Source of the DNA: CBIFVZ01 sp966185765
Lineage (GTDB): Bacteria; Pseudomonadota; Gammaproteobacteria; Enterobacterales; Enterobacteriaceae
DNA length: 26,004 nucleotides
Assembly: GCA_966185765.1 (NCBI GenBank)
Contig: CBIFVZ010000058.1
Coordinates: 1 to 26,004, forward strand
Reading direction: 5' to 3'
A program made the translations under genes and the position numbers. Below the pieces are notes generated by a model. It saw only the letters and a list, made by a program, of their open reading frames with translations, made no database searches and was not told the DNA's origin. Below, in pieces: positions 15,161 through 23,485 of this stretch (position 1 is its first letter; every line of letters starts with the position of its first letter).

Positions 15161-16551
15161 TATGGCCTACTCCGCAAAATTGCCCGCAAGCTCATCACGG
15201 TTAGCCAGAAGAGCACCAGCAACAGCGCCTCCACACCATAAAGGTCTTCAACATTGCGCCCGACGATTGCCATCATCAGCGTGCCAGTAAAGGCCATCGT
15301 GCCATGCCCGACCAGTGAAGCGGTTTTAGTGCGGATATGACGCCACAGCAGCGTTAATGGAGAGGGACCTGGCGGTACATAAGGTGGTGGTGTGACCGGC
15401 GCTGCACGAGGCTGGCGCCGTGCCTGTGCAGGTCGCACGCCGGTAGTCTGGGTTCGCTTAACGGTTTGTGCCTGTCTAACCGCCTGCGCCTTCTGATGCT
15501 CTCTGGCCTGTTTTACCCCTTCTGCAATCTGTGCTTCGCGGGCGCACATCAGGCACGGCATACCGGCAAAATGCTGATGATGCTTGTCACAGAGAATGAT
15601 TTTTTGCGTACTGCGTAGCGCATAGGGCCGCAACGCCTGCGCCCACTCATTGGCAGAAGGTCGTCGGGCGGGGGCGCCGGTGAAAGCCCTGTCGAACAAC
15701 ATGCGCAACCCGTCTGGCAGTAAATGGTGAGTACTGGCCGGAACCGGAAGGATGTTTTTGGCCGCATCAATACCATAGGCATAGCAGCCTGCGGCGATGC
15801 GCCCGGGTAGATCGTCAGGCAGCTTTGTCTTATGCGAACGCCCACTATAAGGATGGATGCCGTGGTTGAGCAGTTGAAAAACCATCACCGCCAGCGCAAA
15901 ACGGTCCTGCGGCTCCTCCTGCTCGCGGGCAATCTGCCCGACGCGCTGTAACTCCGGGGCCAGGTAGTCCGGCGTGAACTGCCCGGCCGGGAATCGCTCG
16001 CCTTCGCCCTGGATACTGAACCCATCACAGTCCAGCAGGGCGATATACAGGCTGTCGCGATAAAAACGCAGGTTAACCGGTTTCATATCGATAACCCGGT
16101 GCTGGCGTGCATGCAGTGCTGACACCAGGGTCGCGAGGTTACAGGCCAGACTTACCTTCGCGCCGATGCCGTCAGGCAGGTTATGCGCCTTCGCCTGTCG
16201 CGCCTGCAAAATATACTCCAGCTCAATGCTACGCTGGGTATCAATGACTGGCATAACAAAACCAGAAACGCGCTGGCTCTCATCAAACAGCATATAGTCC
16301 GGCCATGCCAGCTGGACAACAGACTCTCCCCCGCTGACAGGCGCGGGTATTTGCGGGCGATGTTCCAGCATGGCCTGAAGTTTGCGCTGGTAATAACGGG
16401 TATCAATACTGGCGTGATAGATTTTCGCCACACGTGAGGGGTCGTCTGCAAGAAAGTAGACGCTGCCCGCGCCACCGCTTTTGATGAGCTTTCCCAGACG
16501 TACTACACGGCGCTGTTCGGTATAACAGGCCGGACGCTTATCAGACTTCAT
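15160..16551 (-). CDS. Membrane-anchored Ser/Thr protein kinase with zinc-ribbon-like motif (YegI-like)
   Basis: 463-aa eukaryotic-type kinase. Seen: glycine loop KSGGAGSVYF (24-33), ATP lysine K43 in VAKIYH, catalytic IDMKPVNL with Asp155, Lys157 and Asn160, metal-binding Asp176 in DCDGF (a DFG variant), and APE at 198-200. All core catalytic residues are present, so it should be active. After the kinase comes a Cys/His cluster (C321, H324/H325, C333, C336), a Gln/Arg-rich linker (340-385), a Pro-rich stretch and two hydrophobic helices (about 412-431 and 439-459). It is therefore a cytosolic kinase tethered to the inner membrane. The gene overlaps the phosphatase by 11 bp and the TonB-C gene by 1 bp. 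The arrangement resembles E. coli yegL-pphC-yegI and the TerY-P triads; YegI itself is longer (about 648 aa). Confidence 0.85.
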   Translation of the reverse strand: MKSDKRPACYTEQRRVVRLGKLIKSGGAGSVYFLADDPSRVAKIYHASIDTRYYQRKLQAMLEHRPQIPAPVSGGESVVQLAWPDYMLFDESQRVSGFVMPVIDTQRSIELEYILQARQAKAHNLPDGIGAKVSLACNLATLVSALHARQHRVIDMKPVNLRFYRDSLYIALLDCDGFSIQGEGERFPAGQFTPDYLAPELQRVGQIAREQEEPQDRFALAVMVFQLLNHGIHPYSGRSHKTKLPDDLPGRIAAGCYAYGIDAAKNILPVPASTHHLLPDGLRMLFDRAFTGAPARRPSANEWAQALRPYALRSTQKIILCDKHHQHFAGMPCLMCAREAQIAEGVKQAREHQKAQAVRQAQTVKRTQTTGVRPAQARRQPRAAPVTPPPYVPPGPSPLTLLWRHIRTKTASLVGHGTMAFTGTLMMAIVGRNVEDLYGVEALLLVLFWLTVMSLRAILRSRP

Positions 16552-17266
16552 GACGCAGGGCTACCAGCAGCGTCTTGTCATCATCGGTTATTGCCCAGGT
16601 TCGCGGGTCGTCAAGCGTTGCGCGGATTGCCTCGCTTCCTTCACGCTCTCCAACCTGCTTTAAATAGCGCAAGACGGGATCCATAAACGGGGAAAACAGG
16701 GCATCACCACGTCGAGTCAACGCAAACGGCTGCACGCCGTCAGACATCATCACCAGTTGCGTGGCTCTGCCAGCAAACTGGCTGATGCGCAGATGCTCAC
16801 GCCAGTCCTCGCTGGTGAGAAACCAGGTCTGGTTAACGTATTCACCGTTTTCGGGTAAAGAGAAGTGTTGCCCGCTGTCAAGGGTCAGTGCCGCAGTGCC
16901 ATCACCAATGTGCAGCACTGTTGAGGCGTTTTCCCCCAGCCATATGGCCAGCACGGTGCAGGCAAAATCGCCCGCGCTGCGTGCCTGTTCATGCGCCTGT
17001 AGCAGTATGGTTTCACGCGTACCTGCAACCAGTGCCACCAGTTGCGCTTCATCTGGCTCGCAGGTGAATGCCGCCAGCCCCTCGGCCAGCTCACGGGCAA
17101 CCAGCGCCGCCCCCTGTTCGCTACAGGCAGCAGAGCCTGCGCCATCACACACCACCGCGACAAGGCGATCACCCATGTTGCGATAGTAAAAGGCGTCCTG
17201 GCAGGGAAGGTTATTTTGTCGATGGCCACTACCGATGACTGACGAGGCGTAAACGTTCCAGCTCAT
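16541..17266 (-). CDS. PP2C-type Ser/Thr protein phosphatase (PphC-like)
   Basis: 241-aa metal-dependent phosphatase. Seen in order: GSGHRQNNLPCQD with Asp24, VVCDGAGSA with the metal Asp41-Gly42, DFACTVLAIWL, LHIGDGTAAL (Asp122), VMMSDGVQPF (Asp176-Gly177) and TDDDKTLLVAL (Asp229/Asp230). These cover the PP2C metal-binding set, so an active Mg/Mn phosphatase is expected in the cytosol. It most likely removes phosphates added by the kinase encoded next, or regulates it. It starts 4 bp after the vWA stop with almost no Shine-Dalgarno, suggesting re-initiation, and its end overlaps the kinase start by 11 bp. E. coli PphC (YegK, 253 aa) has similar size and context. Confidence 0.87.
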   Translation of the reverse strand: MSWNVYASSVIGSGHRQNNLPCQDAFYYRNMGDRLVAVVCDGAGSAACSEQGAALVARELAEGLAAFTCEPDEAQLVALVAGTRETILLQAHEQARSAGDFACTVLAIWLGENASTVLHIGDGTAALTLDSGQHFSLPENGEYVNQTWFLTSEDWREHLRISQFAGRATQLVMMSDGVQPFALTRRGDALFSPFMDPVLRYLKQVGEREGSEAIRATLDDPRTWAITDDDKTLLVALRHEV

Positions 17267-17270
17267 CGCA

Positions 17271-17948
17271 TCAGACCGATATTTCTGACCAGCTGTCCGT
17301 TGGTGGCAGCTGGGCTTTGCCGCCAGGAGTCGACTGCGATACCACCTGCATACTGGCGCTCAGCCAGAGGAACAGCTCACGGAACTGTAATCCCTGAAGC
17401 CGCTTCACGCCGTTAATACCGCTGCGGCTGAACTCGCCCATTGATTCCGTCGCCTGCTCACCAACGCTAATCGGGAAGACGGCCACTTTATTTGCCGCCT
17501 GCGCCTGACGGCACTCCTGTGCGGCCTGCATCCAGTTATCCGTAGGCTCACCATCGGAAATTAAAAACATCCAGGGACGGGTGTAAGGCACGCCTGCCGC
17601 TTTCAGCCGATCCTTTTCGGCCTCGATTTCACTTAACGCCAGACTCACGGCCTGACCGGTGGGCGTTAAACCACAGGCTTCAAGGACAGGCGCGGTGAAA
17701 TCCATTGCATCACACCAGTCTCCGAGCATTTCGCACTCATCATAACCGCCGTATTTGATAACCAAAATACGCACGCGTTTAGCCGCGATAACATCTTGCT
17801 TAAGCTCCGCTTCGAGAAGCTTAAGGCCTTGATTCAGCTGGAATATAGGATTGCCTTCCATGCTGCCTGAACAGTCGAGGACTAAAACTAACGGCGTGCG
17901 CTGTTCACTGTTATCAATGAATGAAATATCTGGAATTAAAGACGTCAT
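17271..17948 (-). CDS. TerY/YegL-like von Willebrand factor A domain protein
   Basis: 225-aa single vWA domain. The metal-ion-dependent adhesion site is intact: DCSGSM (Asp25, Ser27, Ser29), Thr97 in GLTPTGQA, and Asp132 in FLISDGEPTD. It also has VAVFPISVGE, and a short C-terminal tail. TerY-type vWA proteins occur with a PP2C phosphatase and a kinase in stress-signalling triads, and are thought to be a metal-dependent scaffold. The frame is open up to 18134, but the ATG at 17948 has AGGGA upstream, and the extra 62 residues are unlike the family, so I set the start there. It is the first gene of the operon, followed after 4 bp by the phosphatase. Confidence 0.86.
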   Translation of the reverse strand: MTSLIPDISFIDNSEQRTPLVLVLDCSGSMEGNPIFQLNQGLKLLEAELKQDVIAAKRVRILVIKYGGYDECEMLGDWCDAMDFTAPVLEACGLTPTGQAVSLALSEIEAEKDRLKAAGVPYTRPWMFLISDGEPTDNWMQAAQECRQAQAANKVAVFPISVGEQATESMGEFSRSGINGVKRLQGLQFRELFLWLSASMQVVSQSTPGGKAQLPPTDSWSEISV

Positions 17949-17980
17949 AACATTCCCTGTTGGTCTCTTTCTGTACTCAC

Positions 17981-18009
17981 AGAATAAACATCTCATCGCG
18001 CCAAAACAA
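17981..18009 (-). promoter_or_regulatory. Candidate promoter of the vWA-phosphatase-kinase operon
   Basis: Minus strand: TTGTTT (18009-18004), 17-bp spacer, TATTCT (17986-17981), 3/6 and 4/6 matches. It would start transcription about 25 bp before the ATG at 17948. Confidence 0.4.
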
Positions 18010-18635
18010 GAAGCCGGTTTAAGGTTCTGCGTATTTTCTGATAAAAATAACAAAGTGCTCGGTGGCAAATTGCAGCAGTCCAGCACAACAGCAGCGCCGT
18101 GGTCGCTTTCATGTGTTTGTTGGTAGCAGAGCAATCACGGAAACCTGACCTGACATAATGGCATCAACAAGAATGGCGGATTCAGCAAGCAGAAGACTGC
18201 CTGCGTAGCGCCCTCCAGCCTTACCACTCTCGACGTTCAGGGGGAAATGGATGTATTTATAAAATAACCTCTGTAATTTATATGTATTCAAACGCTTCAG
18301 GAGGGTTAAAAGAAATATCGCCAATGAATTATATTGCGCTGGCATTGTTTCGTGTCAGCGTACCGTCTTGTCGCTCACCTGATTAACCCGGTAATTTTTA
18401 CTTTATTATTGACCCTTCTGTTATTTTCCTGACTGATGTCCGTCTAATCTTGCGGCAGTTCTGGTTCTACAATATGATTCGTCATACTATCCAGGATAAA
18501 ACGCAGCTTAACAAATTACGTACTACTATTTTAAAAATCCCGATACGCACTCTTTTTATTTAATGTAGATTTCGCGTTGTAGCGTAATAGCAGTACGGGT
18601 AAGCTGATTTAATAGCAAACGTATTACGTTAGTAT
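18010..18635. other. Intergenic region without a recognisable gene
   Basis: About 625 bp between the kinase operon promoter and the end of the LysR gene; the part beyond 18230 is AT-rich. A 78-codon minus-strand frame (18109-18345) has no ribosome site and no family I know. Small palindromes occur near 18618-18632 (AACGTA/TACGTT around one base). No classical terminator is seen. Confidence 0.45.
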
Positions 18636-19529
18636 CTACGCTTCATGATTTTGATTGAAGCTGTTGCACAGATAATCCATAAAGCAGCGCAGCTTAAGCG
18701 GCATTTTTTGATCGGGCAAAAAGAGCAGACAAACCTCTTTAGTGGGAATGCCATACTCCGCTAACAGCACTACCAACTCACCGTTTGCTATCAAACTACT
18801 GACCTGTGAGAACGGTTGTAGCGTAATACCACCTCCATAGCGCGCAGCATTGAGCAACGACAGCCAGTTATTGATTTTGAGGCGGCTGTTAACCTTGATC
18901 CTGTGAAGCTTATCTTTCCCCTGGAATTGCCAGACTTCGTTCATGCTCCAGTTGCCGTGCAAACACTCGTGGTCGGCCAACGAATCAGGATGTTGAGGAA
19001 CGCCTCGACGAGCCAGATATGCTGGCGAAGCACACAGGCAAAAAGATTCTGTTTTCAATCGTTTGCTTACCAGTTGCTCATCACCAATGACAGGCACCCG
19101 AATGACTGCATCGAATCCCTCCTCCGCTACGTCGACCAACCGATTAGCAAGATGGAGATCAACGTGTATCTCAGGGTAGGCCTCAAGAAAGCGCGGTAAC
19201 AGCGGCACCAGATAATAATGACCAAAATTTAGCGGCGCGGCGATACGCAGCCCCCCTCGGGGCTTAGCAGAAATCTCCTGAGTCAGCGTTTCGGCGGCCT
19301 CAACTTCTGCCAGAACGGCCTTACAACGTTCATAAAACCGTGCACCCGCTTCAGTTGTGCTTTGTTGACGGGTTGTCTTATGCAATAACCTGGTCCCCAA
19401 CCATTGTTCCAGGGAACGCACATGCTTGCCCACGCCCTGTGGGCTGATATTCAACTTTTCTGCCGCACCGACATACGACCCTGTCTCAATAGCCATCACA
19501 AACACGGCCATACTGGTTATTCGGTCCAT
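18636..19529 (-). CDS. LysR-family transcriptional regulator
   Basis: LysR-type regulator of the DhcR/AaeR-like group that often starts MDRITSMAVFV. Seen: winged HTH (TGSYVGAAEKLNISPQGVGK, then HVRSLEQWLG), GGLRIAAPLNFGHYYLVPLL at the start of the effector domain, VDVAEEGFDAVIRV, and a normal C-terminus. The frame extends to an ATG at 19547 without a ribosome site; the ATG at 19529 gives the usual family start and 297 aa, so it is preferred. The gene is divergent from the metallo-hydrolase at 19643, with 113 bp between them containing a CGTTT-N6-AAACG dyad. Control of that hydrolase and of itself is the expected role. The ligand is unknown. Confidence 0.88.
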   Translation of the reverse strand: MDRITSMAVFVMAIETGSYVGAAEKLNISPQGVGKHVRSLEQWLGTRLLHKTTRQQSTTEAGARFYERCKAVLAEVEAAETLTQEISAKPRGGLRIAAPLNFGHYYLVPLLPRFLEAYPEIHVDLHLANRLVDVAEEGFDAVIRVPVIGDEQLVSKRLKTESFCLCASPAYLARRGVPQHPDSLADHECLHGNWSMNEVWQFQGKDKLHRIKVNSRLKINNWLSLLNAARYGGGITLQPFSQVSSLIANGELVVLLAEYGIPTKEVCLLFLPDQKMPLKLRCFMDYLCNSFNQNHEA

Positions 19530-19554
19530 TTCATCATCACCATTCAAAACCAGA

Positions 19555-19570
19555 CGTTTCGAAATAAACG
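19555..19570. promoter_or_regulatory. Candidate LysR-type operator in the divergent spacer
   Basis: CGTTT-N6-AAACG, perfect 5-bp arms, 25 bp from the LysR start and 72 bp from the hydrolase start. A second TTCGAA-centred palindrome (ATTCGAAT) lies about 20 bp further on. Short arms, so tentative. Confidence 0.35.
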
Positions 19571-19642
19571 CCAGTTAGTGTATTTATCATTCGAATCAGC
19601 CTCAGTAAAGTGGGGTTCACTCTTCCTCAAGGATCAGGATTG

Positions 19643-20629
19643 ATGAAATACCTTACACTCCCATCCGCGCTGTTTGGACTGGCGCTCGCCTTATCGACCG
19701 GGCATGTTTCAGCGCAGACTAAGACATCAGATACCACCGTGGATGCCATACGCGTCACCCTACTGGGAACGGGTAACCCGGTGCCACGTATTACGCGTGC
19801 AGGTAACAGCACGCTGGTAGAGGCAGGTAAACAGAAGCTGATGTTCGACTTTGGCCGCAACGCCAGTACCCGGCTGTGGCAACTGGGTATCCCGCTGGGG
19901 CGAGTCGATGCGTTCTTTCTGACCCATTTCCACTCTGATCACACCATCGGTTTTCCCGATCTGTGGCTGACAGGATGGCTGCAACCTGCTTACGGTCGCC
20001 GTGGAGCACCACTGGAACTGCATGGCCCTGCGGGAACCGTTGAGTTCGCCGCCGGGCTACGCCAGGCGTTCGCCAGCGATATCACGACACGACATAAGGA
20101 TGAAGGCACGCCTCTGGATGGGGTCGCCATTAATGCCCATGATGATGCGCCCGGCCTGGTCTACGACAAAGATGGTGTGAAAGTCTTCGCCTTCAATAAC
20201 GATCATGGCGATAACATCAAACCGTCCTTCGGCTATCGTATCGAATATGGCGGACGTTCAGTGGTTATATCTGGTGATACGCGCTACAACGCCGAGGTCG
20301 TGAAACAGGCGACCCATACTGATATTCTGGTGCATTGTGTTTCAATCACCTCGGATGCGCAGATGAAAGCTAACCCGGGTTACCGGGCAATAGCCGCCCA
20401 TCTTTCTTCCCCGGATGATGTCGCGCGCGTGCTCAACGCGGCACAACCCAGGCTGGCAGTCTTTAGCCATATAGGCCTCAACGGCGACGTCAGCACCGGT
20501 GATATCGCACAACAAGTTGGTGCAAAATATGACGGTAATTTCGTGGTCGGAGAAGATTTGATGCGTTTTGAAATCTCGACCATACCGGAGCATAACGGCG
20601 TAAGAATATGGCAGGTGGAAAATCATTGA
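19643..20629 (+). CDS. Exported metallo-beta-lactamase fold hydrolase
   Basis: 328-aa hydrolase with a Sec signal peptide (hydrophobic residues 6-18, cleavage probably after HVSA near residue 24), so periplasmic. Seen: LLGTGNPVPRITRAGNSTLV typical of the RNase Z/arylsulfatase-like branch, zinc motif THFHSDH (His95, His97, Asp99, His100), FAFNNDHGDNIKPSFGYRI, SVVISGDTRYN carrying the bridging Asp, and FSHIGLNGD with a late His. The export signal excludes an RNase Z role; an ester, sulfate ester or lactone substrate is plausible but unproven. The frame extends back to 19610, but AAGGA at 19629-19633 and the signal peptide fix the start at 19643. The divergent LysR gene probably regulates it. 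Confidence 0.85.
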   Translation: MKYLTLPSALFGLALALSTGHVSAQTKTSDTTVDAIRVTLLGTGNPVPRITRAGNSTLVEAGKQKLMFDFGRNASTRLWQLGIPLGRVDAFFLTHFHSDHTIGFPDLWLTGWLQPAYGRRGAPLELHGPAGTVEFAAGLRQAFASDITTRHKDEGTPLDGVAINAHDDAPGLVYDKDGVKVFAFNNDHGDNIKPSFGYRIEYGGRSVVISGDTRYNAEVVKQATHTDILVHCVSITSDAQMKANPGYRAIAAHLSSPDDVARVLNAAQPRLAVFSHIGLNGDVSTGDIAQQVGAKYDGNFVVGEDLMRFEISTIPEHNGVRIWQVENH

Positions 20630-21063
20630 TCGGCCCGGAGCGTGAGCGTGGAGTTGTTAAATCCTCTCTCTAATGCTCCTTCACGCGTTGATTAAATAGC
20701 CAGCAATGCCATCACACCCGTGCACATGGCACGGGTGTGAAATGCCGTTGAGAAACCGCGACGTTGTTGCAACGGGTCCTCGACCCAGCAGAAGCCCGAT
20801 AAAAAAACGGGTAAATCAGGCTCGTATATCAGGTACAGCGCATAATGGTCGTGTACATATTATTCGATAAATTTGCCAGCACCATTACTGCGCCCGGAGC
20901 CAAATTATACCCGTGACGGGGCCTTTAAAGCATAAAAATGAAATTAACAAACTGTCTTATGAAAGTTCGTGCTGCTTGCCGGGGCGGTAGATCATCATTA
21001 CCGGCCGTGTTGCTATTGGCATTTTGCTCTGACGCCCTGGGCAGGTAAGTCAGAATGACGCGA
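20630..21063. other. Convergent intergenic region
   Basis: 434 bp between the ends of the hydrolase and adhesin genes. It contains the strong inverted repeat at 20712-20740 and some GC-rich imperfect hairpins (about 20912-20925 and 20979-21008). No gene is seen. Transcription from both sides probably stops here. Confidence 0.5.
20712..20740. repeat. Perfect 12-bp inverted repeat flanked by AATGCC direct repeats
   Basis: TCACACCCGTGC (20712-20723), loop ACATG, GCACGGGTGTGA (20729-20740). AATGCC occurs directly on both sides (20705-20710 and 20741-20746). There is no T-run on either strand, so it is not a standard terminator, although its place between convergent genes suggests a transcript end. 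Confidence 0.7.
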
Positions 21064-21900
21064 TCACGCGTAGGTCACCTGCATCACAGCAGTTCCGGTA
21101 AAGGCACCCGCACTATCTGGCGTGCCAGACAACGTGACGGTCATGCTATGACGGTTTACACCATCAGACCCCGTGTACGTTTTGCCTGGTGCATCCCCGT
21201 CTATCGTAATCTTCGCTTCAAGATTGTTGGAGAGGATGATTTTAATGGGTGTTGTCGAGAGCTTGTAATTGACATTATTTCCTACACACGTCACGCCCAC
21301 TTCCCGCGTCTTATAGGCTCCCGCGGCGTCTTCCTTTTTCATTGTTCCAAACTCGAATGTGACCGAGGGATCAGACATATAGCAATATCCTGGAGGTGGT
21401 GGCCTCACTGGATCGGTTGAATCGCTACATGAATCTGCCTGAATTCTATTTGATGATGCGTTAGGTATGACGGCCAGGAGACGGTCGTGAATCAGATACC
21501 CAAACCGGGTACATGAGTACGTATCGAAATCACCGGTAACTGTAAAGCGCTCCCGAGGGAAGTCTGGTGGACGATACGAGAGTGCCTCACCCCACGTGTT
21601 CACAGAAAGCCCCCCAGAAGTCGGCAACAATTCGTACCGCCATATCCCGTTTCGTTTTACGTTCAGATAGAATTCCAGCCGCCCACCAGGAATAGCGATA
21701 TTTGATGTCGTCTCCCCCAGGGTCGTATATACAGGGGCACCCGTTGAACTCAGTTGAAACGATGATGATCCATCCGGATGATTTTGAATGTGACTGGGGA
21801 CGTATCGAAAATGATACAAAAACCCCGTTGTATCAGCCAGGCTTGCGTTAACGCACAGGAGTAAGCACACGGCTATAGTTGTGTGAATGCGGGTGTTCAT
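21064..21900 (-). CDS. Two-domain fimbrial tip adhesin (MrpH/YfcO-like position)
   Basis: 278-aa exported protein, last in the fimbrial block, as tip adhesins are in MR/P- and Yfc-type operons. Seen: signal peptide (cleavage after NASLA, residue 22), an N-terminal putative receptor-binding domain (about 23-160) with Cys130 and Cys158, and a Pro-rich linker VRPPPPGYC. The C-terminal pilin domain follows (about 173-278) with Cys173 and Cys205, SVTFEFGTM, and a beta-strand end GTAVMQVTYA that suits donor-strand complementation. The ligand is unknown; the N-domain resembles nothing I can name. AAGGA lies 6 nt before the ATG. The gap to the preceding pilin is 30 bp, so they are co-transcribed. Confidence 0.8.
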   Translation of the reverse strand: MNTRIHTTIAVCLLLCVNASLADTTGFLYHFRYVPSHIQNHPDGSSSFQLSSTGAPVYTTLGETTSNIAIPGGRLEFYLNVKRNGIWRYELLPTSGGLSVNTWGEALSYRPPDFPRERFTVTGDFDTYSCTRFGYLIHDRLLAVIPNASSNRIQADSCSDSTDPVRPPPPGYCYMSDPSVTFEFGTMKKEDAAGAYKTREVGVTCVGNNVNYKLSTTPIKIILSNNLEAKITIDGDAPGKTYTGSDGVNRHSMTVTLSGTPDSAGAFTGTAVMQVTYA

Positions 21901-21930
21901 ACGCGTCCTTAATAGTTATTGGGTATAGGG

Positions 21931-22431
21931 TTACTGATATTCCGCCCGTAGAGTTGCGGTTGCACTGAATGCCCCTTCCGTTAATTCCACGCCGTTGCGC
22001 TGAACAAGAACGGCTTCAATTCTCGGCAATGTCGCACTGTTGACGTTAATTGCCTCATCCAATTTAAAAGGTTGACCATTTTGGTACATTTTTACGCCAA
22101 GATTGGCCTGCTCAGCGGTCACCACGGTGGCATTATCGGCGTCAAACCCGGCCGCGTTACCACGTACGCTTAGGCGCAGTTGCCAGGCAAGACTGCTGTC
22201 TTCACATTTCAGCGTCAGCGGGACGGTTTCACGATATCTTCCCTCCGCAACTTTTTTTATGCGGACATCATCGAAGTTGACATATACCGTGCCATCTTCG
22301 TTTATCGAGCAAGATGGAGGCGTTACCAGAGTGCCAATAAATTCAAGGTTTTCCGGATCTGCCGCCTGAACAGATGGCGTCATCATCAGACTAACCAACA
22401 GGAATGGAACATATCTGGTCAATTGCATCAT
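21931..22431 (-). CDS. Minor fimbrial subunit (third of three)
   Basis: Exported pilin-like protein. Seen: signal peptide ending VQAA, the subunit start FIGTLVTPPSCSINEDG, PLTLKCEDSSLAWQLRLSV holding the second Cys of the conserved disulfide, and a C-terminal LRAEYQ, the usual penultimate-Tyr ending recognised by the chaperone. The frame begins at 22449, directly after the upstream stop codon. GGAAA lies before ATGATG at 22431/22428, which gives the signal peptide a normal start, so I used 22431 (166 aa). It corresponds in position to MrpG or YfcP and probably forms part of the fimbrial tip. Confidence 0.83.
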   Translation of the reverse strand: MMQLTRYVPFLLVSLMMTPSVQAADPENLEFIGTLVTPPSCSINEDGTVYVNFDDVRIKKVAEGRYRETVPLTLKCEDSSLAWQLRLSVRGNAAGFDADNATVVTAEQANLGVKMYQNGQPFKLDEAINVNSATLPRIEAVLVQRNGVELTEGAFSATATLRAEYQ

Positions 22432-22449
22432 AGTGTTTCCGCGCGCCAT

Positions 22450-22935
22450 TTACTGATACTCCACAACTAACGAAGCCATAACTCTGAACGCCCCACCGCT
22501 CAGGGCTACACCGCTTTGCTTTATGGGAGCAGCGTAAAGCCTGGGTAGATTGGGATCGGTGAAATTCAGCCAGGAGCCGAGGTTAAGGCGGGTATCACCA
22601 TTGTACAGAGCGATGCCCAGCCCGCTTTTCCCTCCCGCCAGCGCCGTGTTGTCAAAGCTTGCCGGCGTACCCGTTATGCGCACTTTCTGTTTCGACGATG
22701 CCGCCATAGAGCAATCTAAATCGAAGTCAATCAGCTTACGGTACTGCGCCCCGTCGATACGGGTGGTCATCACTTCATTGCCAAAGTTGACGGTGATAAC
22801 CCTGTTGTTATTTACCACGCACGGGGGGGCTTCTATCAGTGTGCCGCTAAAGTTGACTGCTGCGTCGGCCAGCACGTTGCAGCTCAGGCCCAGGGTAACG
22901 GGAAGCACCAGAGCACGCAGGTTTATAGGGGGCAT
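22450..22935 (-). CDS. Minor fimbrial subunit (second of three)
   Basis: 161-aa exported pilin-like protein. Seen: signal peptide to LADA, then FSGTLIEAPPCVVNNNR, VNFGNEVMTTRIDGAQYRK, the second Cys in FDLDCSMAASSKQKV, and the C-terminal LVVEYQ. The frame extends to 22968 and would overlap the previous gene; GAGAGGAGAG upstream of the ATG at 22935 and the signal peptide fix the start. Its stop codon is directly followed by the next frame. It is clearly a paralogue of its two neighbours, sharing the GTL-x-C and NFG blocks. Confidence 0.84.
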   Translation of the reverse strand: MPPINLRALVLPVTLGLSCNVLADAAVNFSGTLIEAPPCVVNNNRVITVNFGNEVMTTRIDGAQYRKLIDFDLDCSMAASSKQKVRITGTPASFDNTALAGGKSGLGIALYNGDTRLNLGSWLNFTDPNLPRLYAAPIKQSGVALSGGAFRVMASLVVEYQ

Positions 22936-22954
22936 ATGTCTCTCTCCTCTCGCG

Positions 22955-23482
22955 TTACTGATAGTCAATGACCATGGTGCCCGTACCAGTAAACGGACCC
23001 GCGGTGAGTGTCGCGTTGTTCTGGGCCACAGGTACAGCCCACAGCCTGGGTTTATTGCCAGCCCCGTTGAAGTTAACGTAACTGCCGGGAGTCATAACCG
23101 TGGTGCCTGCGCTTCCGCTGTAGAGCCGTATGCCCATATCCCTTTTGTTGGTCAACAGAAGACCGGTGCCAAAACTCGCCAGGGAGCCTCGAATCGTCAA
23201 CTTCAGCGCATTGCTGGTCAGACCGGAACAGGTCAAACCGTATTGAATCTCTTTTTTATAATTCGCGCCGTCAACCAGACGTGTAATCAAATCATCGCCA
23301 AACTTCACATCTACGGTGTTGTTACCGTCAATAACACACTGCGGTCCATCAAGCAGGGTGCCATTGATAGTGATAGTGGTGGTATCTCCCTCAGCGGCAC
23401 TCACCTGTGTGCTGCAAAGAAGCAATAAGGCTTCTGCCATCGTCAGGTATACCAGGGATAATATTGAGAGTGGGCGTGTCAT
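22955..23482 (-). CDS. Minor fimbrial subunit (first of three)
   Basis: 175-aa exported pilin-like protein. Seen: signal peptide to VSAAEG, TINGTLLDGPQCVIDGNN, VKFGDDLITRLVDGANYKK, the second Cys in QYGLTCSGL, and the C-terminal TMVIDYQ. Ribosome site AAGGAAGG lies in the chaperone 3' end, 7 nt before the ATG, with only 3 bp between the genes. It holds the place of MrpE or YfcR right after the chaperone. None of the three subunits has the abundance features or separate promoter expected of a major pilin, so the shaft subunit is not evident in this window. Confidence 0.84.
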   Translation of the reverse strand: MTRPLSILSLVYLTMAEALLLLCSTQVSAAEGDTTTITINGTLLDGPQCVIDGNNTVDVKFGDDLITRLVDGANYKKEIQYGLTCSGLTSNALKLTIRGSLASFGTGLLLTNKRDMGIRLYSGSAGTTVMTPGSYVNFNGAGNKPRLWAVPVAQNNATLTAGPFTGTGTMVIDYQ

Positions 23483-23485
23483 ATA

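Noticed and set aside
17949..18134. 62-residue N-terminal extension of the vWA protein
   Set aside because: A good AGGGA site precedes the ATG at 17948, and the extension is unlike TerY/YegL N-termini.
18109..18345. 78-codon minus-strand frame upstream of the vWA gene
   Set aside because: No ribosome site, no recognised family, and it overlaps the likely promoter region; not enough to call a gene.
22550..23428. 292-codon plus-strand frame across two fimbrial subunit genes
   Set aside because: It is antisense to two clear pilin genes, with no ribosome site and no family resemblance.
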